Of a stretch of 13,228 nt of DNA, positions 1-9,100 are shown piece after piece. Origin of the DNA: CAYPEK01 sp964409645 (GTDB lineage: Bacteria > UBP15 > UBA6099). The stretch is from assembly GCA_964409645.1 (NCBI GenBank), contig CAYPEK010000113.1, positions 1-13,228 of the forward strand, in the 5' to 3' direction. The notes under the pieces were generated by a model. That model searched no databases, was not told the DNA's origin, and was given only the letters and a program-made list of their open reading frames with translations. The first letter of the stretch is position 1, and every line of letters starts with the position of its first letter. Position numbers and translations under genes: made by a program.

Positions 1-589
1 GTTTCGCGATGCTGCCGTCCGAGTTGCTGAGCGGCATATTGAATATGTCGTAGGTTTTCCCGTTTATAAGCGTATCGCTTTCCCAGCCATACTGATTGCC
101 CGTCAGCACCTCTCCGCTCCTGCACCAAGGGCACGCCTCCTTGAGCCCGTGGAAATATTCATAACACTTCTTCTTTTCAAACGTCCCGAAATCGCTAGTC
201 AGCGCCGGGTTTGCGTACAATATGTTGCACCCGTCATCCCCTATGTAAATACCTATATTTATATTGTCCAGAATAGTTTTCAGCCTGTCGCGCTCGGATT
301 GCAGGTCCATCTCCGCCCTTTTGCGCGCCGTAAGATCATGTATCGTCGCCTGAATAAACGTTTTCCCTTTCATCTTCATCAGCGACAGGGATATCAATGT
401 CGGAAATTCGGAGCCGTTCTTCTTTACGTTCACCCACTCGAACTGCCGGTTGCCTTCCGTCCTCACGGCGACGACTATCTCGGTTACCTTCTCTATCGAC
501 AGCGCCCCGTCCGGCTGAAACTCCGGCGACACGAACAAAGGAGCATTCATCGCAACGTCATTTTCGGTATCATATCCACAATATCGCTT
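1..589 (-). CDS. PAS-domain sensory protein, partial (5'-truncated, runs off the left edge)
   Basis: A minus-strand frame is open from 589 to the window edge without a stop. An in-frame stop lies at 592-590. Its first residues (GYDTENDV, then FVSPEF) match the middle of a PAS fold. The usual PAS end follows: a WVNVKKNGSEFP strand and an IHDLTARKRAEMDL linker (the common DITERK-type exit). A second PAS domain then begins (LKTILDNINIGIYIGDDG, ILYANPAL) and carries a CPWC pair followed by NGKTYDIFNMPLSNSDGS. PAS domains bind small ligands or cofactors and pass the signal to a downstream output domain, which here lies outside the window. The first PAS lacks its N-terminal half, and the only early ATG (550-548) has no ribosome binding site. 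The gene therefore looks decapitated; 550 would be the formal start if it is expressed. No transmembrane segment is visible. Family assignment is confident; whether the gene is functional is not. Confidence 0.75.
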
Positions 590-602
590 TTATATGTAGG
601 GC

Positions 603-668
603 AGAGTCTCCGTACCCCGCCGACTCTTTTAGGGATCGCCAGTGGCTGACCGTACCCCGCCGTCACCC
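603..668. repeat. Pair of REP-like hairpins with a shared loop and different stems
   Basis: The motif CCGTACCCCGCCG occurs twice, at 610-622 and 650-662, exactly 40 bp apart. Each copy sits in the loop of its own inverted repeat. Copy one has AGAGTC (603-608) pairing with GACTCT (622-627). Copy two has TGAC (647-650) pairing with GTCA (662-665), extended by two more pairs beyond a C-C mismatch. Conserved loops with different but self-complementary stems imply that the folded form is selected or recognised. A GTAG tetranucleotide lies at 596-599, just outside the first hairpin, as in many REP elements that are recognised by Y1 (RAYT) transposases. The link to RAYT is an inference. Confidence 0.5.
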
Positions 669-703
669 CCGTGGGTTTGCCCATAATGACATTGTTTATA
701 TCT

Positions 704-729
704 CATGCACAAAGGAAAATTTGTGCATG
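704..729. repeat. Perfect 10-bp inverted repeat
   Basis: CATGCACAAA at 704-713 is the reverse complement of TTTGTGCATG at 720-729, around a GGAAAA loop. A run of seven T lies 8 bases further on (738-744), so a weak rightward terminator is conceivable. The spacing is wrong for a classical intrinsic terminator. It may equally be the end of a mobile-element remnant, since the truncated histidine kinase begins about 75 bp downstream. Confidence 0.45.
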
Positions 730-802
730 GCACACCGTTTTTTTAGTTGCAATGGCTAAAACACAAGCGTCTTCGCTTATTCGCTCAATACCTTTTTAAT
801 AA

Positions 803-1480
803 GACGCCGCGATCCGCGAACTCGAAGCGTTCGCCTACTCTGTCTCCCACGATCTGCGCGCCCCGTTGCGCGCGATCAGCGGGTATGCGCAGGCAGTCAG
901 GGAAGACTACGCCGATAAACTCAACCATGAGGGAAACCGATTCCTCGGCCTTGTGCAGGACAACGCGAAAAAAATGGGCCAGCTCATTGACGACCTCCTC
1001 GCCTTCTCGCGACTCAGCAGACAAGAGATGGTTAAGATCGACATTGACATGGGGCAGTTGGCGGAAGAGGTTTACCGGGAACTTAAGACGGAAACAAGCA
1101 ACAGACAGATAGATTTCACCGTGAAGACGAAACACCACAACCGAGGCGACAGGTCCATGCTGAAACAGGTTTTCGCCAACCTCATCTCCAACGCCGTAAA
1201 GTTCAGCGCGCCTAAAGACCCCGCCGTCATCGAAATCGGCGATCTCTCACAAAACGGCGAAACCGTTTATTACGTGAAAGACAACGGTGTCGGATTCGAC
1301 ATGCAATATGCGGGCAAGCTTTTCGGCGTTTTTCAGAGACTTCACAGCACTACCGAATTCGAGGGAACCGGTGTCGGACTGGCGATAGCGCAGAGAATAA
1401 TCAGCCGCCACGGCGGCCGTGTATGGGCCGAGGGAAAACTCGGCGAAGGCGCAGCATTTTATTTCTCACTCCCTAAATAA
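803..1480 (+). pseudogene. Sensor histidine kinase remnant: phosphoacceptor and ATPase domains only
   Basis: The frame is open from 803, directly after an in-frame TAA at 800-802, and encodes 225 residues. It starts immediately before the HisKA signature ELEAFAYSVSHDLRAPLR, whose phosphoacceptor His is encoded at 848-850. The ATP-binding domain follows with an N box (LISNAVKFSA), a G1 box (DNGVGFDM), the F-box-like LFGVFQRLH, and a G2 box (GTGVGLAIAQRII), ending in SLPK. This is the kinase core common in phytochrome-type and PAS/GAF sensor kinases that partner Rcp1-like regulators. The entire N-terminal sensor is missing. There is no ATG or GTG upstream of the His, and the first candidate start (TTG at 866) lies after it, so a product from there could not autophosphorylate. 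The kinase core itself shows no frameshift, which suggests a recent truncation, a junction artefact, or translation by an unseen route. It is 11 bp upstream of the response regulator and was probably co-transcribed with it. Confidence 0.8.
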
Positions 1481-1491
1481 AGGAGGTCTAT

Positions 1492-1932
1492 ATGGCTAAC
1501 AGTGCGGTGGAAATTTTGCTGGTTGAAGACAACCCGAATGATGTGGAATTGACACTCAGGGCACTGAAGAAAAACAACCTCGCGAACAGGGTCGTCGTCG
1601 TAAAAGACGGCGCGGAGGCTCTGGACTTCATCTTCGCGACCGGTGATTACTCGGAACGCGACATCCTGAATGTTCCGAAAGTTGTCTTCCTCGACCTGAA
1701 GCTGCCGAAAGTCGATGGCCTTGAAGTGCTCCGGCGGATGAAGAGCGACGAGCGGACTTCCAAAATCCCGGTCGTCGTGCTTACTTCTTCTCAGGAGGAC
1801 CGCGACATCGTGGAAAGCTACAAGCTCGGCGTGAACAGTTACGTTACGAAGCCTGTCGATTTCGACCAGTTCATCAGTTCGGTTCAGGAGATTGGGCTTT
1901 ATTGGCTGATCGTCAACAAACCGCCGCTATGA
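1492..1932 (+). CDS. Single-domain response regulator, Rcp1-like (CheY-type receiver)
   Basis: This 146-residue protein is one receiver domain and nothing else. The acidic pocket is E12 and D13 (LLVEDNPND), the phosphoacceptor is D68 (VVFLDLKLP), the switch Thr is T98 (VVVLTSS), and the conserved Lys is K120 (YVTKP). The insert between the second helix and third strand (DFIFATGDYSERD) and the C-terminal FISSVQEIGLYWL are typical of Rcp1-type regulators, which accept phosphate from phytochrome-like kinases. The start is supported by a near-perfect ribosome binding site, AAGGAGGT at 1480-1487, 4 bases before the ATG. It lies 11 bp after the truncated kinase, its presumed partner. With that kinase decapitated, it may be orphaned or fed by the hybrid kinase downstream. 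It has no DNA-binding domain, so it acts by protein-protein contact or phosphotransfer. Confidence 0.92.
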   Translation: MANSAVEILLVEDNPNDVELTLRALKKNNLANRVVVVKDGAEALDFIFATGDYSERDILNVPKVVFLDLKLPKVDGLEVLRRMKSDERTSKIPVVVLTSSQEDRDIVESYKLGVNSYVTKPVDFDQFISSVQEIGLYWLIVNKPPL

Positions 1933-1946
1933 TCGACTTGCGGCGG
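1921..1946. repeat. GC-rich inverted repeat across the end of the regulator gene
   Basis: CCGCCGC (1921-1927) pairs with GCGGCGG (1940-1946) around a 12-base loop that contains the regulator's TGA stop (1930-1932). No T-run follows, so it is not a classical terminator. It could pause ribosomes or protect mRNA between the regulator and the hybrid kinase 69 bp downstream, or be chance in GC-rich DNA. Confidence 0.3.
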
Positions 1947-2001
1947 CGGAAGCTGAACTGTTTGCTTGTGTTCGTAAAAACCAGCTCGGGGTGTTTTCAT
2001 C

Positions 2002-5000
2002 ATGGATAGCAGTTTTAAAATACTGATTCTCGAAGACAACGCCGACGACGCCGGCCTGATTGTTCGCGAGCTCAAAAAAGCCGGCATCGCGTTCGAATAC
2101 AGGCACGTGGACAACAAGAGCACGTTCATTGAATCTTTCATCGAGTATAAACCCGACATGGTGCTGTCCGACTACGGAATACCGGGATACAGCGGCATGT
2201 CGGCGCTCGAATGGGTAAGAGAACGGAACACCGAGATACCGTTCGTTATAGTTACCGGATCGATCAACGAAGAGACGGCTGTCGAATGCATGAAAAGCGG
2301 CGCCGACGATTATGTCCTGAAGGAAAGGCTCGTTCGCCTCATTCCTGCGGTGAACGCGGCTATCAAGAAAAAGCAGCACGCCGGTGACAGAGCCGAAATG
2401 GAAGCAGCGCTCCACGAAAGTGAAAGCAAATACCGCTCCATTTATGAAAACTCGATCGAAGGCATATTCCGCACAACCCCGGAAGGAAGATTCATAGACG
2501 TCAATCCGGCGCTTGCGCGCATGTTCGGATACAGTTCGCCTGAATATATGATAAGTTCCATACAAGATATACAGAGTCAAATCTATGCGGACCCGAGCGA
2601 ACGCGCAAAATTCATCAAATTGATGGAGCGCGATGGATATGCCGAGAATTACGAGATAAAAGCGCGCCGCAAAGACAATTCGGAGTTCTGGTTATCCATC
2701 AATTCGAGGGTTGTCCGCGCTTCCGACGGCAGGGTTCTGGCCTACGAAGGCACGAGCGAAGACATTTCGGAACGGAAGTATCAAACCGAAATCATCAACC
2801 GCAATCTCATACTTCAGACGGCAATCGCGGAAATATCCTCTCTCTTCGTGCGACCGGACGATATTGACGCCTCAATAAACACCACCCTCGAAATCATCGG
2901 AAACATAGTGCACGCGGACCGCGCTTATTTTTTCAGGGTCTCCGAAAACGGGTTGTTTTACAGCAACACTCACGAATGGCATGAGAACGATATTGCCTCC
3001 CAGAAACATCTGTTTCAAAATCTTCCAGCCGAGAAATTCACTTGGTGGACCGAACAGATGCGAAACGGGCACAATATAGTTCTGAAAAAAACAGATCAAC
3101 TGCCTGATAACGCCAAATACGAAAAAGCATTCCTGAAACAGTTTTCTTTCAATTATCTTCTGGTGACCCCGGTGCTTTCCGGGAACAACCTTATCGGATT
3201 CATCGGGTTCGACACGCTGGACGAAAGCCGTACGCTCAGAGAAAACAATGCACTGCTGATGAAACTATCGGCGGAAATACTCGGCAACGCCATAGAACGC
3301 CAAATCACTGAAAAAGCGCTGAAAGAAAGTGAGGAAAAATACAGAAAGCTATTCGAGCAGACGCCGGATTCGATCATGCTTTTCGATGAACAGGGGCATG
3401 TGGTTGACTGCAATACGGGCGCTCTGAAAATAGGGGGATATTCAAAAGAGGACCTGATCGGCAAACATTTCACGGAATTGAATAACATGGTGGATTTGAA
3501 AGAGATGCCTCTGCTGATCGCAAGATTCTATGAAATAATACAAACCGGCCAAGGCGTCAAATTCGAGCACAAAGCCATCAGAAAGAGCGGCGAAATTCTC
3601 TGGATGGACACTCATGTTACGGTTATACCGAAAGGAGAAGCGTCTTTCCGGATACAAACCATCTCGCACGATATTACCGAGCGCAAGCAGACCGAGGCCG
3701 CCCTGCTCTTCTTCCTCAATTGCGGAAGCATGACCGGCGGCGAAAATTTTTTCCAGTTGATAGCTCGTTATCTGGGGGAGAGTCTCGGAACCGATTCTGT
3801 GTTCATCAGCAAATTGTCGACAGACGGACTGAGCGCCATCACGGAGGCAATATGGCACTGCGGGGAATTTGAAGAAAACATTTCCTATTCCCTCGAAAAC
3901 ACCCCCTGTTACGACACTGTCAAGGCAACGATTTGCATCTATCCCGAAAACGTACAGCGGCAGTTTCCAAAAAGCAAATTGCTGCAACGGCTGAACGCCG
4001 AAAGCTACATCGGAACAAAACTATGGGGATCGGCCGGCCAGCCGGTCGGGCTGATAGCGTTGGTTAGTAAAAAGCCCCTAGAAAATCAGAAAATCGCGGA
4101 GTCCGTACTGAAACTCGCCGCAGCCCGCGCGGCCGGCGAACTCGAACGCAAAATCGCCCATGAAGAATTGTTGAAATCCGAAGAGCGGTACAGAAACACG
4201 CTCGACAACATGCTCGAGGGCGCGCAAACCATCGATTTCGACTGGAATTACGTGTACATAAATAATGTGGCGGCGAAACATGCCCGGCGTAAAAAAGAAG
4301 ACCTGCTGGGTAAAAAATACACTGATATATGGCCGGGCGCCGAGAACACCGAAGTATTCAAGCTGATGAAAAAATGCATGGAAGAACGAACCGATCAGGT
4401 TGCGGAAAATGAATTCGTTTATCCTGATGGAGAGAAAGGCTGGTTCGATCTTTCCATCCAACCGGTCACGGAAGGCATCTTCATACTTTCGTCAGAGATC
4501 ACCGAGCGTAAAAAAGCGGAGGAGGCTTTGCGCGAGAGCGAATTCCGTTTCAGGTCTCTCATAAAACTCGCTCCTGTTCCCATGTGTCTGGTTAACAGAG
4601 ACGGAAAATTCAGCTATTTAAACGATCGATTCACCCAGACATTAGGATACACACTCGACGATATTCCCACGATAATGGATTGGTGGCAATTAGCATATCC
4701 TGACGCTGAATACCGGCAAAAGATTATTGAAATCAGACAGGAGGAATTAAAAAGATCGAACGCTGAAACTTCTCATTTGACAAAAATTGAATCGAACGTG
4801 ACCTGCAAAAACGGCACGATAAGTTTGATGGATATATCCGGCATAAATGTCGGCAACAGTTTCCTGATGACTCTGATCGACTACACGGAGCGCGCACGGG
4901 CCGAGGAGGAAAAAGAGTCTCTGCGTCAGCAGCTTCTACAGGCGCAGAAGATGGAATCGATAGGCACGCTCGCGGGCGGTATCGCACACGATTTCAACAA

Positions 5001-6072
5001 TATGCTCGCCGTAATTATGGGAAATGCCCACATGGCTAAGATGAAGCTCAAGGAAAAAGACCCCTTGTTCGTTGAACTGACTGAAATAACAAACGCCACC
5101 GACAGGGCAAAAGACCTCACGACGCAATTGCTCACATTCGCCAGAAAAGAAAAATTGAATATCAAGACTGTGGACATTAGTTCGGTAATAAGCGATCTGT
5201 CAGGCGTGCTCTCCAGAAGCGTCAACAAAAAAATCTCGATAAGAACGATTTCCATTCAATCGCCCGCTGTTACGGTCGATACCAATCAGCTATTTCAGGC
5301 GCTTCTTAACATCTGCAATAACGCCTGCGACAGCATGCCCGGCGGCGGCCGCCTTGAAATCGAAAGCTCCACGATCGAACTCGACGAAACATATACAACT
5401 AAGCATCCGGACGTACGCCCCGGCTCATACTGCCGCATCAGGATCACCGACACCGGAACCGGGATGACGGACGAGGTGAAACAACGCATCTTCGAGCCGT
5501 TTTTTACCACAAAAGCGATAGGAAAAGGCACCGGGCTCGGCCTTTCGGTCACCCACGGCATAATCAAAAGCCACAACGGCCATATCGAAGTCGAAAGCAC
5601 TCCCGGTGAAGGCACAACTTTCAGGATATACATCCCGATTCTGCCCATTAAAGAGGAAATCGAGAAAAACAAAGACGCGGAAACGATATTGCGGGGCAGT
5701 GAGACAATACTCATTGTGGACGACGAACCGGTGGTGGCAAAGGTCGGCGAAAAAATGCTGAAGAGTTGCGGCTACACAGCACTGACAGCAATACGCGGCA
5801 AAGATGCACTCGATATATTCAGCAAGAACAAGGATGATATCTCCCTCGTGATTCTCGATATGATAATGCCGGAAATGGACGGATACGAAATTTATAAGGC
5901 GCTGAAATTGATGAAGAAAGACTTAAAGGTTCTTGTGGCGTCGGGGTACAGTTCGGACGGCCGAGTCGGCGCCATGCTGGACGACGGCGTGAACGGATTT
6001 ATCCAGAAGCCATTCAAGATTACAGAACTCTCGCAAGCGGTCAGAAGAGTCATCGACGGCAGCGAAATGTAA
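2002..6072 (+). CDS. Soluble hybrid histidine kinase: REC-PAS-GAF-PAS-GAF-PAS-PAS-HisKA-HATPase-REC
   Basis: The 1356-residue protein has no membrane segment and should be cytoplasmic. Domains in order: receiver 5-125 (E11/D12, phosphoacceptor D57 in LSDYG, T85, K107); PAS 140-257 ending in EDISERK; GAF about 270-430; PAS 444-560 ending in HDITERK; a weaker GAF-like region about 565-710; PAS 722-835 ending in EITERK; PAS 845-962 ending in YTERARAEEE; HisKA with phosphoacceptor His996 (GGIAHDFNN); HATPase with N box at N1106/N1107, G1 DTGTGM 1150-1155 and G2 GKGTGLGLSVTHGI; and a second receiver 1235-1350 (D1240/D1241, phosphoacceptor D1286 in LVILDMIMPEMDG, K1336). The kinase core is the AHDFNN type often paired with fused C-terminal receivers. 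It probably integrates several cytoplasmic cues and relays phosphate internally; the N-terminal receiver lets another kinase control it. The ATG at 2002 follows a weak GGGGTG site, and the gene lies 69 bp after the regulator gene on the same strand. It ends at a strong terminator. PAS and GAF ligands cannot be told from the sequence. Confidence 0.93.
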   Translation: MDSSFKILILEDNADDAGLIVRELKKAGIAFEYRHVDNKSTFIESFIEYKPDMVLSDYGIPGYSGMSALEWVRERNTEIPFVIVTGSINEETAVECMKSGADDYVLKERLVRLIPAVNAAIKKKQHAGDRAEMEAALHESESKYRSIYENSIEGIFRTTPEGRFIDVNPALARMFGYSSPEYMISSIQDIQSQIYADPSERAKFIKLMERDGYAENYEIKARRKDNSEFWLSINSRVVRASDGRVLAYEGTSEDISERKYQTEIINRNLILQTAIAEISSLFVRPDDIDASINTTLEIIGNIVHADRAYFFRVSENGLFYSNTHEWHENDIASQKHLFQNLPAEKFTWWTEQMRNGHNIVLKKTDQLPDNAKYEKAFLKQFSFNYLLVTPVLSGNNLIGFIGFDTLDESRTLRENNALLMKLSAEILGNAIERQITEKALKESEEKYRKLFEQTPDSIMLFDEQGHVVDCNTGALKIGGYSKEDLIGKHFTELNNMVDLKEMPLLIARFYEIIQTGQGVKFEHKAIRKSGEILWMDTHVTVIPKGEASFRIQTISHDITERKQTEAALLFFLNCGSMTGGENFFQLIARYLGESLGTDSVFISKLSTDGLSAITEAIWHCGEFEENISYSLENTPCYDTVKATICIYPENVQRQFPKSKLLQRLNAESYIGTKLWGSAGQPVGLIALVSKKPLENQKIAESVLKLAAARAAGELERKIAHEELLKSEERYRNTLDNMLEGAQTIDFDWNYVYINNVAAKHARRKKEDLLGKKYTDIWPGAENTEVFKLMKKCMEERTDQVAENEFVYPDGEKGWFDLSIQPVTEGIFILSSEITERKKAEEALRESEFRFRSLIKLAPVPMCLVNRDGKFSYLNDRFTQTLGYTLDDIPTIMDWWQLAYPDAEYRQKIIEIRQEELKRSNAETSHLTKIESNVTCKNGTISLMDISGINVGNSFLMTLIDYTERARAEEEKESLRQQLLQAQKMESIGTLAGGIAHDFNNMLAVIMGNAHMAKMKLKEKDPLFVELTEITNATDRAKDLTTQLLTFARKEKLNIKTVDISSVISDLSGVLSRSVNKKISIRTISIQSPAVTVDTNQLFQALLNICNNACDSMPGGGRLEIESSTIELDETYTTKHPDVRPGSYCRIRITDTGTGMTDEVKQRIFEPFFTTKAIGKGTGLGLSVTHGIIKSHNGHIEVESTPGEGTTFRIYIPILPIKEEIEKNKDAETILRGSETILIVDDEPVVAKVGEKMLKSCGYTALTAIRGKDALDIFSKNKDDISLVILDMIMPEMDGYEIYKALKLMKKDLKVLVASGYSSDGRVGAMLDDGVNGFIQKPFKITELSQAVRRVIDGSEM

Positions 6073-6105
6073 ACCTGCATTCGCTGTAGGAATATGGCGA
6101 TAATG

Positions 6106-6133
6106 AAAAGGCCCCGGAGAACCGGGGCCTTTT
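6106..6133. terminator. Bidirectional intrinsic terminator between convergent genes
   Basis: A 12-bp perfect stem, AAAAGGCCCCGG (6106-6117) with CCGGGGCCTTTT (6122-6133), encloses an AGAA loop and is followed by further T residues. The A-run on one side and T-run on the other allow it to stop transcription from both directions. It lies 34 bp after the hybrid kinase stop and 27 bp after the end of the convergent cysteine-rich gene. This is the only strong intrinsic terminator in the window. Confidence 0.92.
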
Positions 6134-6159
6134 TGTTTATCGGTTTTAATTTCAAATGG

Positions 6160-9100
6160 TCAGTACATACCGCCGATGCAGTCCTGACTGCAAGACTGGC
6201 TGTCTTCATACATATACGAGCAATAGCCGTCGCCGCATGACCCGCAGTCCGAGTAACATGAATCCGGGTCTTCGTATGAGCTGGTGCAAACCTCATCGCC
6301 GCAGACATAGCAATCCACGGCGCAGTTTGCCAGCGTCTCGTTGCCGGTGCAGGAAGAGTCCCCGCAGACATCCGTTCCGTTACAGTCGGCGGGACAGGAT
6401 GTATCGGTCTCGAAATCAGGATTGCAGGAACCGTCACCACACGAACCGCAATCGTCATAACATGAGTACGCATCCTCATATCCACTGGAGCAGACGGTAT
6501 CGCCGCACGATCCGCAGTCAAGGAAACAGGTGGATACATCCTCATACCCAGCGGTGCATGTTTCGTCTCCGCAACGGCCGCAATCCTCGTAACAGGAGTC
6601 CATGTTCTCTGTCTCTGAGCATATCGCATCGCCGCATACCGCGCAGTCAACCGGGCATTCATACAAATCCTCATATCCGGCAGAGCAATAGGCGTCGCCG
6701 CACGATCCGCAGTCGCTATAGCATGAATCCGGGTCTTCGGAGCCGGCAGTGCATATCTGATCGCCGCATGAGCCGCAGTCGCTGTAGCAAGTGTCGGGAT
6801 CCTCTTCTCCGGTGCAATAGCTGTCGCCGCAGACCGTACAGTCGGCCGTGCAGCTTTCGAGGCCTTCAACCCCGTCCGTGCATATCCCGTCGCCGCATAC
6901 CGCGCAGTCAACCGGACACGTGCTCAAGTCCTCGTAACTGGCGTCGCAATAAGAATCACCGCAGCAACCGTACGACTGCCACTGCTGCGTCAGGCAGTCG
7001 GCGCCGCATGTTTCGCAAGTCCCGCCGCACGTTGCCAGATAGCATGACGATGCGCCGTTGTCGCCTCCGGCGTCGCATGTTTCTCCGCCCGCTGAGTCAA
7101 CATTTCCGTCGCCGCAGTAGGCGCCGGCGATCATATTGCTCACGCAGCTTGTGTTGCAATACGTGCAACTACTGTCATATTCGGGGACGCATGGGGTGTC
7201 GGTGTTGCCCGCGCCATCGTCGCACATCTCTGGGCCGTCCGTCGATCCGTCGCCGCACGATCCGCAGTCCGCGTAGCAGGTGCTCGCGTCTTCGTAACCA
7301 CTGTCGCATGTCGCGTCACCGCAAACCGCACCCTGCACCGAGTGGGAATAACATGACGTGTCGCAATATGTACATGATCCGTTATAGGAAGCCGTGCACG
7401 GCGTTTCGGTGTTGCCCGCGCCGTCGTCGCACATCTCAGGGCCGTCCGTCGATCCGTCGCCGCACGATCCGCAGTCCGCGTAGCAGGTGCTCGCGTCTTC
7501 GTAGCCGCTGTCGCATGTCGCGTCGCCGCATATCGCGCCCTGTACCGACTGAATATAGCATGACGTGTCGCAATATGTGCACGATCCGTTATACGGCGCC
7601 GCGCAGGGTGTTACAGTATTGCTTGCGCCGTCGTCGCAGTACTCGGGTCCGTTGGTTGTTCCGTCGCCGCAGTATTCCGTGCTGTTCACGGTCTGTTCGA
7701 CGCACTGGCTGTCGCAATACACACACGAGCTGTTGTATTCGGGTGTGCACGAAACGCCGTTGTTTGTTCCGAGGTCGCACCCTTCGGCGCCCTCCACTAT
7801 TTCATTCCCGCAAACGCCACAGTCCGCGTAACAGGAGTTTGCGTCTTCATAACCGGAATCGCACACGCTGTCGCCGCAGTAGGAACCCGTCACGATTTGT
7901 GTGACGCAATCCAGATTGCAGTAATTGCACGTGGCGCTGTATTCGGCGATGCAGGGTGTTTCCGTATTGCTCGATCCGTCATCGCATTGTTCGTCGCTTT
8001 CTTTCACGTTGTTTCCGCAGACGCCGCAGTCGGTGTAGCAGGTTCCGGCGTTTTCGTTCAGTTCATCACAGATACCGTCGCCGCAGTATGTGTTTGTAAG
8101 CGTCGTTTCAGTACATTCGGAGTTGCAGTACGAACATGTGCTGACATTCGGCTCATAATTATAACCCGGGCTGCACGGAACGTTGTTGTACGCTCCGGAG
8201 TCACAGCCTTCCGAACCGTTGACCGATCCGTCGCCGCAGTATTCACCGGTTACATATTCCAGCACACAGTCTGTCGTACAATAATCGCATGAACCACCAT
8301 AAGGCGCGGTACACACCGTGTTCGTGTTTTCAGCCCCGCGGTCGCAGCCTTCCTCGCCCTCTTGAATTCCGTTGCCGCAAGCGCCGCAGTCTATGTAACA
8401 CGTCGCGGCATCCTCGCTGCCATCGTCGCATGTCGCGTCGCCGCAGACTCCGCCTTCAACGGTGTGTGAAACACATGATGTGTCGCAGTACGTGCAGCTC
8501 GATCCGTATGCCGGAGTGCACGGTGTGTCGGTGTTTTCGACACCGTAGTCACAGCCTTCTTCGCCTTCCTGCGCCGCATTACCACACGAACCGCAGTCGG
8601 CATAGCATGTCGCGGCATCTTCGTTTCCGCTGTTGCAAGTTCCATCGCCGCAGACCGCGCCCTCAACAGTGTGTGACACGCATGTCTTGTCGCAGTACGT
8701 GCAGTTCGATCCGTATTCCGCGACGCAGGCCGTATCGGTGTTCTCCACACCCATGTCGCAGGTTTCGGGGCCTTCGATATCGCCGTTCCCGCAAGCGCCG
8801 CAGTCGGCGTAGCATGTCGCGGCGTCCTCATTCCCGCTGTCGCAAGTTGCGTCGCCGCAGCTTGCGCCTGTCACCACCATCAAATTGCATGATGTGTTGC
8901 AATATGTGCAGCTTGAACCGTACTCCGCCACGCAGGCTGTGTCCGTGTTCTCCGCGCCCATGTCGCATCTTTCAGTTCCTTCGACATCGCCGTTCCCGCA
9001 GCTCTCACAGTCCGCGCTGCAAGTCGATGCTGTCTCGCCGGTGTCGCATGTTCCATCGCCGCAACTCGCGCCCGCCACTGTGTGCGAAGCGCACGTCGTG

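Larger units (their letters stand above)
590..802. other. Noncoding, hairpin-rich junction between two 5'-truncated genes
   Basis: No convincing coding frame spans this stretch, although both flanking genes are broken exactly at its borders. It contains back-to-back inverted repeats: 603-627, 644-668, 671-684 (GTGGG/CCCAT with a G-T pair and a four-base loop), 704-729 and 765-778 (AAGCG/CGCTT around TCTT). The right half is AT-rich and ends in a T-run at 738-744. No terminal repeat pair or target-site duplication could be recognised. The best reading is a scar of a REP-like or insertion element, or a rearrangement or assembly junction. A structured RNA is possible but matches nothing I recognise. 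Confidence 0.5.

Noticed and set aside
149..759. Plus-strand open frames at 149-649 and 397-759
   Set aside because: They are antisense to a clear PAS-domain frame on the minus strand and encode nothing recognisable.
747..1112. Plus-strand open frame at 747-1112 as an alternative 5' end for the kinase
   Set aside because: It is in a different frame from the kinase and its product has no kinase or sensor motif.
866..1480. TTG at 866 as the real start of the histidine kinase
   Set aside because: The reading frame and the HisKA motif continue upstream to 803, and the phosphoacceptor His (848-850) lies before the TTG; no ribosome binding site precedes it.
1927..2580. Minus-strand open frame opposite the start of the hybrid kinase
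   Set aside because: It is a shadow of the REC and PAS coding sequence on the plus strand and carries no recognisable motif.
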